DNA from: Pseudomonas capeferrum
Lineage (GTDB): Bacteria; Pseudomonadota; Gammaproteobacteria; Pseudomonadales; Pseudomonadaceae
Assembly: GCF_013523055.1 (NCBI RefSeq)
Contig: NZ_JAAMQM010000008.1
Span: forward strand, 173,031-237,030
Length of the DNA stretch: 64,000 bases
Reading direction: 5' to 3'
Every line of letters starts with the position of its first letter. Within the stretch, counting starts at the first letter, position 1. This document shows, one piece after another, positions 1 through 7,533 of this stretch. Below the pieces are notes generated by a model. It saw only the letters and a program-made list of their open reading frames with translations, was not told the DNA's origin and made no database searches. The position numbers and the translations under genes are program-made.

Positions 1-419
1 AACACTTCCTGGTTGAAGCTGAATGTGTGGCTGGCGCCGCCGGTTTCGACCTTGAGATCGAATACCAGGGTTTCTGGCTGTTCGATCTTGAACTGGGCAA
101 GGTAATAGACCGTGCCCTGGCCGGTCATCTGCCTGAATGACAAGGGGCCGCCATGCCCGGTGAGATCCTTGATCGTACCGCTGACCGTCGCTACCTCGGG
201 CTTGCCGCGCTTGAGCACGGTAATGTTGAGCACGCCCTGGTTGCGGCTGCGGATCAGACCGTTGGCGGCGGCCACCTGCGGTTGCAGCATGCTGGACGTG
301 AATGCGCTGTAGTGTACCGTCACATCGCCGAAGACTTCCTTGCGCTCGGGACGGGCGGCATCGGCGGCCAGCGCTGGCAGCGCCAGGCACAGGCTCAACA
401 GGAAAGCGAGTCCACGCAT
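1..419 (-). CDS. DUF4426 family periplasmic protein, partial (C-terminus beyond the window)
   Basis: The reading frame starts at the ATG at 419 and is still open at base 1, so only about 139 N-terminal residues are present. The first 18 or so residues (MRGLAFLLSLCLALPALA) form a classical Sec signal peptide with an AxA-type cleavage site, so the product should be periplasmic. The mature part is a beta-rich domain of the kind annotated DUF4426, which in pseudomonads sits directly downstream of metX-metW. It begins 23 bp after the metW stop and is probably co-transcribed with it. No catalytic motif is visible and the function is unknown. Confidence 0.75.
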   Translation of the reverse strand, partial: MRGLAFLLSLCLALPALAADAARPERKEVFGDVTVHYSAFTSSMLQPQVAAANGLIRSRNQGVLNITVLKRGKPEVATVSGTIKDLTGHGGPLSFRQMTGQGTVYYLAQFKIEQPETLVFDLKVETGGASHTFSFNQEV

Positions 420-442
420 ATTGCAGTTCCTCCGGTTGGCGT

Positions 443-1063
443 TCAGATCGCGACCTGATGCTCCTGCAGGGCCGGGCTGCTGACACGATAGATGCCGATC
501 TCCCCCAACAGGTTAGGCCATAGCCGCCCGCCCCACCCATTGCGGTGCAGGCGGTCGACGGCCAGACGATCCAGCACCTTGGCACGCCGTTCGTGGCATA
601 GCGCCTCGAAGTCCTCGAAGGTGCAGAAGTGGATGTTCGGCGTGTTGTACCAGGTGTAGGGCATGAAGTCCGACACCGGCATGCGACCTTTGCTCGCCAG
701 GTACCAACGGCAGCGCCAGTGGCCGAAATTGGGGAAGGTGATGATGCACTGGCGACCGACGCGCAGCATCTCGTCGAGGATGCGGTCGGGATACTCCACG
801 GCCTGCAAGGCCTGGGTCATGACCACTACATCGAAACTGTCGCTGGCGAAGTTGCCCAGGCCTTTGTCCAGGTCCTGCTCGATGACGTTGACGCCTTTGT
901 CGATACAGGCGGCGATGTTGTCAGCGTCGATTTCCAGGCCATAGCCGGTGACCTGCTTGCGGTCACGCAGCGAGGCCAGCAATTCGCCACTGCCGCAACC
1001 GAGGTCGAGCACCCGGCTACCGGCGGGGATCCACTCGTGGATGATTTCCAGATCGGCTCTCAT
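443..1063 (-). CDS. metW: Methionine biosynthesis protein MetW (SAM-methyltransferase fold)
   Basis: A 206-residue protein with a Rossmann methyltransferase fold. The SAM-binding motif VLDLGCGSGELL lies near residues 18-29, followed by an acidic residue at the end of strand 2 (GLEID). The later stretch IITFPNFGHWR is typical of MetW. MetW partners MetX for full homoserine acyltransferase activity in several proteobacteria, and its own methyl-transfer substrate is not established. It starts 7 bp after the metX stop, so the two form a translationally linked pair. Length and motif order are normal for the family. Confidence 0.95.
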   Translation of the reverse strand: MRADLEIIHEWIPAGSRVLDLGCGSGELLASLRDRKQVTGYGLEIDADNIAACIDKGVNVIEQDLDKGLGNFASDSFDVVVMTQALQAVEYPDRILDEMLRVGRQCIITFPNFGHWRCRWYLASKGRMPVSDFMPYTWYNTPNIHFCTFEDFEALCHERRAKVLDRLAVDRLHRNGWGGRLWPNLLGEIGIYRVSSPALQEHQVAI

Positions 1064-1070
1064 GCTGTCC

Positions 1071-2210
1071 TCAGATGGCGATGCGGTTCATGTAGTTCGA
1101 GAAGCCCTGGGTGTAGCGAGGCGTCGGGATCAAAAAGGCGTCGTGTCCGTGCGGCGCATCGATTTCCAGGTAACAGACGTTCTTGCGGGCGGCCATCAGG
1201 GCGTTGACGATCTCGCGCGAACGGGCCGGCGAGAAGCGCCAGTCGGTGCTGAAGGACATCAGGCAGAAATCGGCCTTGACCTGTGCCAGCGTGGCGGCCA
1301 GATCGCCCCCATGCGCGGCTGCCGGATCGAAGTAGTCCAGGGCCTTGGTCATCAACAGGTAGGTATTGGCATCGAACCGTCCCGAGAACTCTTCGCCTTG
1401 ATAGCGCAGATAGCTCTCTACCTGGAACTCTACACTGTGGAAATCGTAGTTGAGCTGGTCGCTCTTGAGCTCGCGGCCGAATTTCTCGCCCATCGAGTCA
1501 TCGGACAGGTAGGTGATGTGGCCTACCATGCGGGCCAGCATCAGGCCGCGCTTGGGGATCACGCCGCGGTCCTGGAACGAACCACCGTGAAACTCGGGAT
1601 CGGTGAGAATGGCCTGGCGAGCCACTTCGTTGAACGCGATGTTCTGCGCGGAGAGCTTCGGGGCCGAGGCAATGTCGACGCAATGGCGTACACGGTCAGG
1701 ATAGGTGATGGTCCACTGCAGCGCCTGCATACCGCCCAGGCTGCCACCGACCACGGCAGCCCATTGCTCGATGCCGAGCCGGTCGGCCAGGCGTGCCTGG
1801 CTGTGTACCCAGTCTTCCACCGTCAGGACCGGGAAGTCGGCGCCATAGGGCTTGCCGATGACCGGATTGACGCTGCTGGGGCCGGTGCTGCCGTTGCAGC
1901 CGCCGAGGTTGTTCAGGCTGACCACGAAGAAACGGTTGGTATCGATCGGCTTGCCTGGACCGATGCAGCTGTCCCACCAGCCGGGCTTGCGGTCGTCGGG
2001 GCTGTGATAGCCGGCGGCGTGATGGTGCCCGGACAACGCATGGCAGATCAGTACGCCATTGGTGGCGGTACTGTTGAGGGTGCCATAGGTTTCGTAGATC
2101 AGCTCGTAGGAAGCCAGGGAACGGCCGCACGCCAGTGCCAACGGCTCGTCGAATCGAGCCAGTTGCGGTGTTACCAGACCGACGGAATCTTCGGGAAAGA
2201 CAGTGGACAT
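1071..2210 (-). CDS. metX: Homoserine O-acyltransferase MetX (probably the succinyl-transferring form)
   Basis: A 379-residue alpha/beta-hydrolase of normal MetX length. The nucleophile elbow is [10 protein letters not shown]; the acid of the triad is probably the Asp in STDWRFSP and the base the His in APHGHDAFL near the C-terminus. It acylates L-homoserine in the first committed step of methionine synthesis. MetX proteins of Pseudomonas have been reported to use succinyl-CoA (MetXS), but the sequence read by eye does not settle acetyl versus succinyl specificity. The ATG at 2210 follows a 36-nt palindrome at 2255-2290 that separates it from yggT. The metX-metW-DUF4426 order indicates an operon. 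Confidence 0.95.
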   Translation of the reverse strand: MSTVFPEDSVGLVTPQLARFDEPLALACGRSLASYELIYETYGTLNSTATNGVLICHALSGHHHAAGYHSPDDRKPGWWDSCIGPGKPIDTNRFFVVSLNNLGGCNGSTGPSSVNPVIGKPYGADFPVLTVEDWVHSQARLADRLGIEQWAAVVGGSLGGMQALQWTITYPDRVRHCVDIASAPKLSAQNIAFNEVARQAILTDPEFHGGSFQDRGVIPKRGLMLARMVGHITYLSDDSMGEKFGRELKSDQLNYDFHSVEFQVESYLRYQGEEFSGRFDANTYLLMTKALDYFDPAAAHGGDLAATLAQVKADFCLMSFSTDWRFSPARSREIVNALMAARKNVCYLEIDAPHGHDAFLIPTPRYTQGFSNYMNRIAI

Positions 2211-2254
2211 CGACCCTGCTCACGCGTGAAAGAGGCGTAAGTCTAAAGACCGCT

Positions 2255-2290
2255 ATCCCCAGCGGCAAGCTGCAGCTCGCCGCTGGGGAT
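2255..2290. terminator. Perfect 12-bp stem palindrome between yggT and metX
   Basis: The arms ATCCCCAGCGGC (2255-2266) and GCCGCTGGGGAT (2279-2290) pair perfectly. The 12-nt loop is itself nearly palindromic around CTGCAG. It lies 10 bp after the yggT stop and 44 bp before the metX start, in minus-strand order. No long U tract follows in that direction (only a short TTT), so it may be a weak terminator, an mRNA-stabilising hairpin or an attenuator rather than a strong intrinsic terminator. Confidence 0.5.
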
Positions 2291-2300
2291 AATGGCTGGA

Positions 2301-2891
2301 TCAGATCATCCGCCACAGTTCCTGTGGCATGCCGGCATAGGCAGCCAGCGGAGGCATGACGAACGACTGGATCACCTGAATCGCCAGGAAGGCGAAGATG
2401 GGCGAAATGTCCATGCCGCCCAGATTGGGGACGATCTTGCGAAACGGCGCAAGAACCGGTTCGCTGATCTGGTAGGCCAGCTCGGCGGCCGGATTGTGGC
2501 TGTTGGGTGCGATCCACGAGACGATCACCATGACGATCATCGCGACCCAGAAGATCTTCAGGAACAGCGAAGTCACCCCGATGATCGCCCACATCAGCAG
2601 ATGCAGAACATCCCCGAAGGTGCCATAGGTCACCATCAGCACGAACGCCATCAGCAGTGCCTGGATGATGATCGACAGCAGCAATGACGAAGTGTCCAGA
2701 CCGCCGACGCTTGGCACGATACGGCGGATCGGCTTGAGCAGTGGCTGCGTGGCGCGTACGGCGAACTGGCACAGCGGGTTGTAGAAGTCGGCCTTGACCA
2801 GTTGCAGCACGAAGCGCAACAGGACGATCACCAGGTAGAGGCTGACCAGGGTCTGCACCACGAAGATCGCGGCGCCGGAAAGTGCATTCAT
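2301..2891 (-). CDS. yggT: YggT family integral membrane protein
   Basis: A 196-residue hydrophobic protein made of two YggT repeats, each with a pair of membrane helices and a conserved VRATQPLLKPIRRIVP-type loop. The first loop is near residues 45-65; the second (ISEPVLAPFRKIVPNLGG) is near residues 140-160. In proteobacteria it usually lies beside proC and yggS, as it does here, starting 11 bp after proC ends. Its molecular role is uncertain; links to osmotic or cation stress and to divisome placement have been suggested for homologues. Expected in the inner membrane. Confidence 0.9.
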   Translation of the reverse strand: MNALSGAAIFVVQTLVSLYLVIVLLRFVLQLVKADFYNPLCQFAVRATQPLLKPIRRIVPSVGGLDTSSLLLSIIIQALLMAFVLMVTYGTFGDVLHLLMWAIIGVTSLFLKIFWVAMIVMVIVSWIAPNSHNPAAELAYQISEPVLAPFRKIVPNLGGMDISPIFAFLAIQVIQSFVMPPLAAYAGMPQELWRMI

Positions 2892-2901
2892 CTGGAGCTC
2901 C

Positions 2902-3720
2902 TTATTTGCCCAATTGTTCTGCCAGCTCGGCCGATCGCCGCGCGGCGGCTTCCAGCGCCTGTTCTACCAGGGCCTCGAAGCCGTTGCTCTGGAACGACTT
3001 GATCGCCGCTTCCGTGGTGCCGGCCGGTGAAGTGACGCGACGACGCAGCTCGGCTGCATCCACATCGCTGGCGGCGGCCATGTGCGCGGCGCCCAGGGCC
3101 GTCTGCAAGGTCAGCTGCGATGCCGTTTCAGGCGACAGGCCAAGCTTGACACCGGCGGCAGTCATGGCTTCGATCATCAGGAAGAAATACGCCGGACCGC
3201 TGCCCGACACCGCAGTGACGGCATCGAGTTGCTGTTCCTGTTCGAGCCACAAGGCAATGCCGACAGCCGATAGCAGTTGCTCGGCCTGCTCGCGCTGACG
3301 CGCGGAGACCTCGGCGGTCGCATACAGGCCGCTGACGCCCTTGCGCAAAAGCGATGGGGTGTTGGGCATGCAGCGCACGATAGGCTGGGCACCGAGCCAG
3401 GCGTTCATGCTGGCGCAAGTGATGCCGGCGGCGATCGAGACGATCAGTTGGCCGGACTCGAGATTCGGTCGCAGGGCCACGCATACCGCCTTCATGACCT
3501 GCGGCTTCACGGCCAGGACGATTACGTCGGCACCTTCGATGGCCTGGGCGTTATCTTCAAAGACTTCTATACCGTGCTCGGCGCCGAGCCGGGTGCGGGT
3601 CTCGGCGCCCGGATCGCTGGCGCGGATCTGCGAGGCTTCCAGGCCTTGGGCACGCAGGCCACCGATCAAGCTGGCGGCCATGTTGCCGGCACCGATAAAG
3701 GCAATACGCGTGTTGCTCAT
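2902..3720 (-). CDS. proC: Pyrroline-5-carboxylate reductase ProC
   Basis: A 272-residue enzyme for the last step of proline synthesis, reducing delta-1-pyrroline-5-carboxylate with NAD(P)H in the cytosol. The nucleotide-binding motif AFIGAGNMAASLIGG lies at residues 7-21. The C-terminal dimerisation domain carries the P5CR signature region (SGSGPAYFFLMIEAM and the later SPAGTTEAAI). Length is typical. It lies between yggS (38 bp upstream) and yggT (11 bp downstream) on the same strand, a conserved arrangement implying one transcript. Confidence 0.97.
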   Translation of the reverse strand: MSNTRIAFIGAGNMAASLIGGLRAQGLEASQIRASDPGAETRTRLGAEHGIEVFEDNAQAIEGADVIVLAVKPQVMKAVCVALRPNLESGQLIVSIAAGITCASMNAWLGAQPIVRCMPNTPSLLRKGVSGLYATAEVSARQREQAEQLLSAVGIALWLEQEQQLDAVTAVSGSGPAYFFLMIEAMTAAGVKLGLSPETASQLTLQTALGAAHMAAASDVDAAELRRRVTSPAGTTEAAIKSFQSNGFEALVEQALEAAARRSAELAEQLGK

Positions 3721-3758
3721 GTCAGGTCCTTGAGAGAAAGAGTAAGTGAAGCATGGGG

Positions 3759-4445
3759 TCAGGCGGGGCCGTAATCGCGCGCCCCGAAAAGAGCGGTACC
3801 GATACGTACCCAGGTCGCCCCCTGGGAAATCGCGGCTTCGAGGTCATGGCTCATGCCCATGGACAGGGTGTCCAGATCCAGGCCAAGGTCTTGTTGCAGT
3901 TGGCGCACGCTGGCGAAGGCCGCTTCCTGGGCCGCACGGTCATCGGTCGGCTCGGGGATGGCCATCAGCCCCCGCAATCGCAAGCCGGGAAGGGCGCTCA
4001 CGGCCCGGGCGAGCGCTGGCAGGTCCTGCGGGTCACAACCGGACTTGCTGGCTTCGCCACTGACGTTCACTTGCAGACAGATATTCAGCGGTGCCAGACC
4101 GGCAGGGCGCTGCTCGGAGAGCCGTTGAGCGATCTTCAGGCGATCCACGGAATGTACCCAGTCGAAATGTTCGGCGATTGCACGGGTCTTGTTCGACTGA
4201 ATGGGGCCGATGAAGTGCCAGATCAAGGGCAGATCGGATAATTCCCGTTGCTTGCCCAAGGCTTCCTGAAGATAGTTCTCGCCCACGTCACGCACGCCCG
4301 CGGCGTAGGCTTCACGCACTGCCTGGGACGGCTTGGTCTTGCTCACCGCCAGCAGGCGGACGCTTGCCGGATCGCGTCCGACGGCGTTCGCGGCGTGGGC
4401 GATGCGTGCGTCAAGAAGGGAAATATTGTCTGCTATGGTGGACAT
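3759..4445 (-). CDS. yggS: YggS family pyridoxal-phosphate homeostasis protein
   Basis: A 228-residue single-domain PLP-binding TIM barrel related to the N-terminal domain of alanine racemase. The cofactor lysine is K36 in LLAVSKTKPSQ, the same position as in E. coli YggS. The phosphate-binding end is seen in LSMGMSHDLEAAI and the final WVRIGTALFG. Members have no known catalytic activity; they buffer free PLP and affect amino and keto acid pools. It is the first gene of the yggS-proC-yggT unit and is divergent from pilT, with a 65-bp gap that must hold both promoters. Confidence 0.95.
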   Translation of the reverse strand: MSTIADNISLLDARIAHAANAVGRDPASVRLLAVSKTKPSQAVREAYAAGVRDVGENYLQEALGKQRELSDLPLIWHFIGPIQSNKTRAIAEHFDWVHSVDRLKIAQRLSEQRPAGLAPLNICLQVNVSGEASKSGCDPQDLPALARAVSALPGLRLRGLMAIPEPTDDRAAQEAAFASVRQLQQDLGLDLDTLSMGMSHDLEAAISQGATWVRIGTALFGARDYGPA

Positions 4446-4510
4446 TGATCGCTGCCGACGGCTCTGGGGTCTGCGGCATTCTACCTGCTTGATGGCCTTT
4501 GGGGAGTCTC

Positions 4511-5527
4511 ATGGACGTGACTGAACTCTTGGCCCGAGCGGTCGCTGCTGGGGCTTCGGACCTGCACCTGAACGCCGGGGAAGTACCGTTGCTGCGGCAG
4601 GATGGCGAGCTGCGGCGGATGGACCTCGCCGTCACATCGCCTGTCGTCTTGCGCGCAGGCCTGCTGGCGCTGCTTGGCGAAGCGCGTATCGCCCGGCTAG
4701 AGGCGAGGGAAGAGCTGGACCTGGCCCTTGACCTGCCCGCGGTCGGTCGCGTTCGCCTCAACCTGTTCCTGCAGCTCAATGGCCCGGCCGCGGCCTTTCG
4801 CCTGATCCCTTCGCAAGTCCCGACGCTGGAAGCATTGGACCTGACAGAAGTGTTTCGACCTGTTGCGCAGTGGACCGATGGGCTGGTCCTGGTAGGTGGC
4901 CCGACCGGCAGCGGCAAGACAAGTACGCTCGCCGCCCTTGTCGATCAACTCAATCGCGAGCGATCAGCGCACATCATTACCCTGGAAGACCCCATCGAAG
5001 TCATCCACAGGGGGCGGCGAAGTCTCGTCAATCAGCGCGAGATCGGCCGCCATAGCCTCGATTTCGCACAAGGGCTGCGCAGCGCCCTGCGCCAGGACCC
5101 GGATGTGATCATGATCGGCGAGTTACGTGATCTGGAGACGGTTCGCCTGGCCTTGCGGGCGGCGGAAACCGGGCACCTGGTACTGGCAACGGTGCATACC
5201 CGTTCGGCGGTGAACAGCATCGATCGTTTGGTCGAGGTCTTCGCGGCACCGGAAAAGCCCCTGATCAGAGCGATGCTCGCCGAGTCGTTACGAATGGTCG
5301 TGGCCCAGGTACTGGTCAAGCGCAGGGGTGGCGGCCGGGTTGCCGCGCGTGAAGTGCTGGTGGCTACACCGGCAGTGAGGAACCTGATTCGCGAGGGGCG
5401 CGGGGCGCAACTCTATTCGGTCATGCAGAGCGGAGCAGCGGCTGGCATGCAGACCATGGAGGCGGCGCTCGGCAAACTGATAGCGCGGCGGCTGATCGAG
5501 CCTGGTCAGGCTCGTGAGCGGGCATGA
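4511..5527 (+). CDS. pilT: PilT-like type IV pilus retraction ATPase
   Basis: A 338-residue hexameric ATPase of the PilT/GspE superfamily. The ATG at 4511 is preferred over an in-frame TTG at 4499 because GGGGAG lies just before it. The N-terminus (MDVTELLARAVAAGASDLHL) matches PilT. Walker A GGPTGSGKT is at about residues 129-137, the Walker B region is VIMIGELRDLET, and AVRNLIRE in the C-terminal domain corresponds to the AIRNLIRE motif needed for retraction in PilT. It is somewhat divergent from P. aeruginosa PilT. No pilU follows: the next gene is convergent. It probably works with the pilMN(OP)Q genes at 17008-20663. Confidence 0.88.
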   Translation: MDVTELLARAVAAGASDLHLNAGEVPLLRQDGELRRMDLAVTSPVVLRAGLLALLGEARIARLEAREELDLALDLPAVGRVRLNLFLQLNGPAAAFRLIPSQVPTLEALDLTEVFRPVAQWTDGLVLVGGPTGSGKTSTLAALVDQLNRERSAHIITLEDPIEVIHRGRRSLVNQREIGRHSLDFAQGLRSALRQDPDVIMIGELRDLETVRLALRAAETGHLVLATVHTRSAVNSIDRLVEVFAAPEKPLIRAMLAESLRMVVAQVLVKRRGGGRVAAREVLVATPAVRNLIREGRGAQLYSVMQSGAAAGMQTMEAALGKLIARRLIEPGQARERA

Positions 5528-5576
5528 GGGGATATTTTTCGAGGGCGGTCGGAAACGGCACCGCCCCGAGGGCCAA

Positions 5577-6206
5577 TCAACGATTGGCCACGCGCAACCC
5601 GGTGTTCTGCTCTTTGGGCAGCACGCGTTTGGCGACGACGTAGTGCTTGTTCCAGTAAGGTTTTTTCAGGCTGTCGATCGAGACGTTCTTGCCGCGCCGT
5701 GGCGCGTGAATGAAGCGATCGTTGCCCAGGTAGATGGCCACGTGATTGACTCGGCGGCTCTTGATATTGAAGAACAACAGGTCACCAGGCTTGAGATCGC
5801 CCCGCGCCACTTTGACGCCGTGCCCTTGAGCCATGGCGCTGGAGGTGCGCGGCAGGTTCACGTGCGCTACGTCGTTGAACGCGTACTTGACCAGCCCGCT
5901 GCAATCGAAACCCTTGCTCGGGCTGCTGCCGCCCCAACGGTAGGGCGTACCGAGGACATTCACGGCACGACTGAGCACCGAGCTGCTTTGCTTGGCTGCA
6001 TTGGACGCGGTAGCCAGGCTCGGCGACTTGGCAGCATTCGCTGGTCGCGCGCGCAAGGTGCCGTAATGGATCGGCGCACGAGCGACTTTGGCGCTCGCCG
6101 ATGGCGTGGTAAAGCCGTTGGGAAGACGTTGCTCACGGTTGGTGGCGTGGGCGGCCAGGGGTAATAATAGGCAGAGGGTCAGCCATGTCTTGAATAAAGG
6201 TGGCAT
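5577..6206 (-). CDS. NlpC/P60 family secreted cysteine peptidase (putative peptidoglycan hydrolase)
   Basis: A 209-residue protein read from the ATG at 6206, which gives a good signal peptide (MPPLFKTWLTLCLLLPLAAHA). An in-frame upstream start at 6248 would bury it. The C-terminal half is an NlpC/P60 domain: catalytic Cys in GFDCSGLVKYAF, His in VNHVAIYLGN and a third polar residue in FIHAPRRG. Such enzymes cleave D-Glu-mDAP bonds in peptidoglycan stem peptides in the periplasm. It is convergent with pilT and stands alone, so nothing in the context narrows its role. Confidence 0.88.
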   Translation of the reverse strand: MPPLFKTWLTLCLLLPLAAHATNREQRLPNGFTTPSASAKVARAPIHYGTLRARPANAAKSPSLATASNAAKQSSSVLSRAVNVLGTPYRWGGSSPSKGFDCSGLVKYAFNDVAHVNLPRTSSAMAQGHGVKVARGDLKPGDLLFFNIKSRRVNHVAIYLGNDRFIHAPRRGKNVSIDSLKKPYWNKHYVVAKRVLPKEQNTGLRVANR

Positions 6207-6374
6207 AGGCGAAGCTCTTATTAGTTGACTATAGGTGTCGGCGCGCAACTTTATAACAGCTTTTTGATCAATTTATGATCCGCTGGTCGATTGCAGAGGG
6301 CCATACGTCGGCTTCATTGAGAAAAGTCACATTTTCTCTTATACATTTTTTTCTCAAACCCGAGAGGGGTATGG

Positions 6375-6794
6375 ATGAATAGTTATCAACAGGGTGCTTC
6401 CGCCCATGACACTCACAGCAAGGTGCTGGGCTATCTGCTCTGGATCTTCGGCTTCACCGGCTCGCATCGCTTCTACTATGGCAAGCCGATCACCGGAACC
6501 ATCTGGTTCTTCACCCTGGGCCTGCTCGGCATTGGCTGGCTGATTGACCTGTTTCTGATCCCATCGATGGATCGCCAGGCGGACATGCGCTTCCAGCCGG
6601 GCCGTGTCGACTACAACCTGGCCTGGGTGCTCCTGACTTTCCTGGGGATCTTCGGGGTACACCGGCTCTATCAGGGCAAATGGATCAGTGCACTGATCTA
6701 CCTGTGTACCGGTGGTCTGTTCCTGGTGGGAGTGCTGTACGACTTCTGGACCTTGAATGGTCAGATTTCGCGGGTCAACGCCGAGCGGCGTTGA
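6375..6794 (+). CDS. Tandem TM2-domain membrane protein
   Basis: A 139-residue protein holding two TM2 units back to back. Each has the short hydrophilic hairpin motif between two membrane helices: GFTGSHRFYYGK at about residues 30-41 and GIFGVHRLYQGK at about residues 95-106. TM2 proteins usually have one copy; the duplicated form is known in gammaproteobacteria but its function is not. The start follows AT-rich DNA and a GAGAGGGG ribosome site. Expected in the inner membrane with four helices. Confidence 0.85.
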   Translation: MNSYQQGASAHDTHSKVLGYLLWIFGFTGSHRFYYGKPITGTIWFFTLGLLGIGWLIDLFLIPSMDRQADMRFQPGRVDYNLAWVLLTFLGIFGVHRLYQGKWISALIYLCTGGLFLVGVLYDFWTLNGQISRVNAERR

Positions 6795-6800
6795 AGACAA

Positions 6801-6830
6801 GGGCCCTGGCGCTGCGTCGCGCCAAGGCCC
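6801..6830. terminator. Hairpin between the convergent TM2 gene and the SPOR gene
   Basis: GGGCC-C-TGGCGC (6801-6812) pairs with GCGCCA-A-GGCCC (6819-6830), with a single C/A mismatch and a 6-nt loop. It sits 7 bp after the stop of the TM2 gene and 7 bp from the end of the opposing SPOR gene, so it could end both transcripts. There is no U tract on either side. Confidence 0.5.
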
Positions 6831-6836
6831 GTTGGC

Positions 6837-7532
6837 TTACTGGCGGGTCTGGCGCTGCTGCAACAGCAGATTGGCGAATCCGGCGCTGGCCAGTTGCTTC
6901 TGGGCAACCGTCAGCTGCTCGCGGTTGCTGAACGGACCGACCAGCACGCGATACCAGGTTTCCTCTTTCACCGTTCCCGATTCTACCTTGACCGACTGGC
7001 CGAGCAGGATGATCTGCGCGCGCACTTTGTCGGCATCGGCCTGCTTGCGGAACGAGCCGGCCTGAAGGAAGTACTGGGTAGTCGCCGCAGGCTTGATCAC
7101 CGGCGGCGCCGGTGGGGGTGTCTGGCCCAGCAAGGCGGCCTGCGCTCGCGCGGTATCGATCTTGGCCGCTTCGGTCGGGGTTACCGGGGTGACCGGCTGG
7201 GCCGGGACCGGTGGCGTTTTCTCCGGCACCGCCTCGGTAGGCACGATGACCTCGGATTCGGGCAGCAGGGTATAGAAGTCGTACTTCGGCTTGACTGGCT
7301 GTTGCGGAGACGGCGGCGTCTTGCTGGCCTCGGCGATCTTCTCCTGCTTCTGCTGTTCGGCCGTGGTGCGCTTGATGTCACCGCTGCCCGGTTCCAGCTT
7401 CATCAGGAAAACGATGAAAGCACCAACGGTCAGCCCGACCGCCAGCCATACCCAGCCAGGGATCGGCTGCTTGGCCGGAGCCTGCTGGCGGCTGGCGCCG
7501 CGCTTGGGGGCGGGTTTCTTCTTGGCGGCCAA
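6837..7532 (-). CDS. SPOR-domain protein, FtsN-like
   Basis: A 231-residue bitopic membrane protein. A basic cytoplasmic tail (AAKKKPAPKRG) precedes one membrane helix at about residues 27-44 (GWVWLAVGLTVGAFIVFL). A proline-rich linker follows, then a C-terminal SPOR domain (about residues 150-225, from YFLQAGSFRKQADADKVRA) that binds denuded peptidoglycan at the septum. The start codon is a TTG at 7532, one base after the argS TAA stop; no ATG or GTG in frame gives the conserved N-terminus. Gene order argS-(SPOR protein) is conserved in Pseudomonas and the two are surely co-translated. It is probably the FtsN-type divisome activator, although the sequence alone shows only the architecture. 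Confidence 0.85.
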   Translation of the reverse strand: MAAKKKPAPKRGASRQQAPAKQPIPGWVWLAVGLTVGAFIVFLMKLEPGSGDIKRTTAEQQKQEKIAEASKTPPSPQQPVKPKYDFYTLLPESEVIVPTEAVPEKTPPVPAQPVTPVTPTEAAKIDTARAQAALLGQTPPPAPPVIKPAATTQYFLQAGSFRKQADADKVRAQIILLGQSVKVESGTVKEETWYRVLVGPFSNREQLTVAQKQLASAGFANLLLQQRQTRQ

Positions 7533-7533
7533 C

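Noticed and set aside
2211..2300. A SAM riboswitch before metX
   Set aside because: The gap is only 90 bp, and the single palindrome does not show a multi-helix aptamer.
5543..5566. GGGCGGT/ACCGCCC hairpin between pilT and the NlpC/P60 gene as a terminator
   Set aside because: No U tract follows on either strand; the T run lies on the wrong side.
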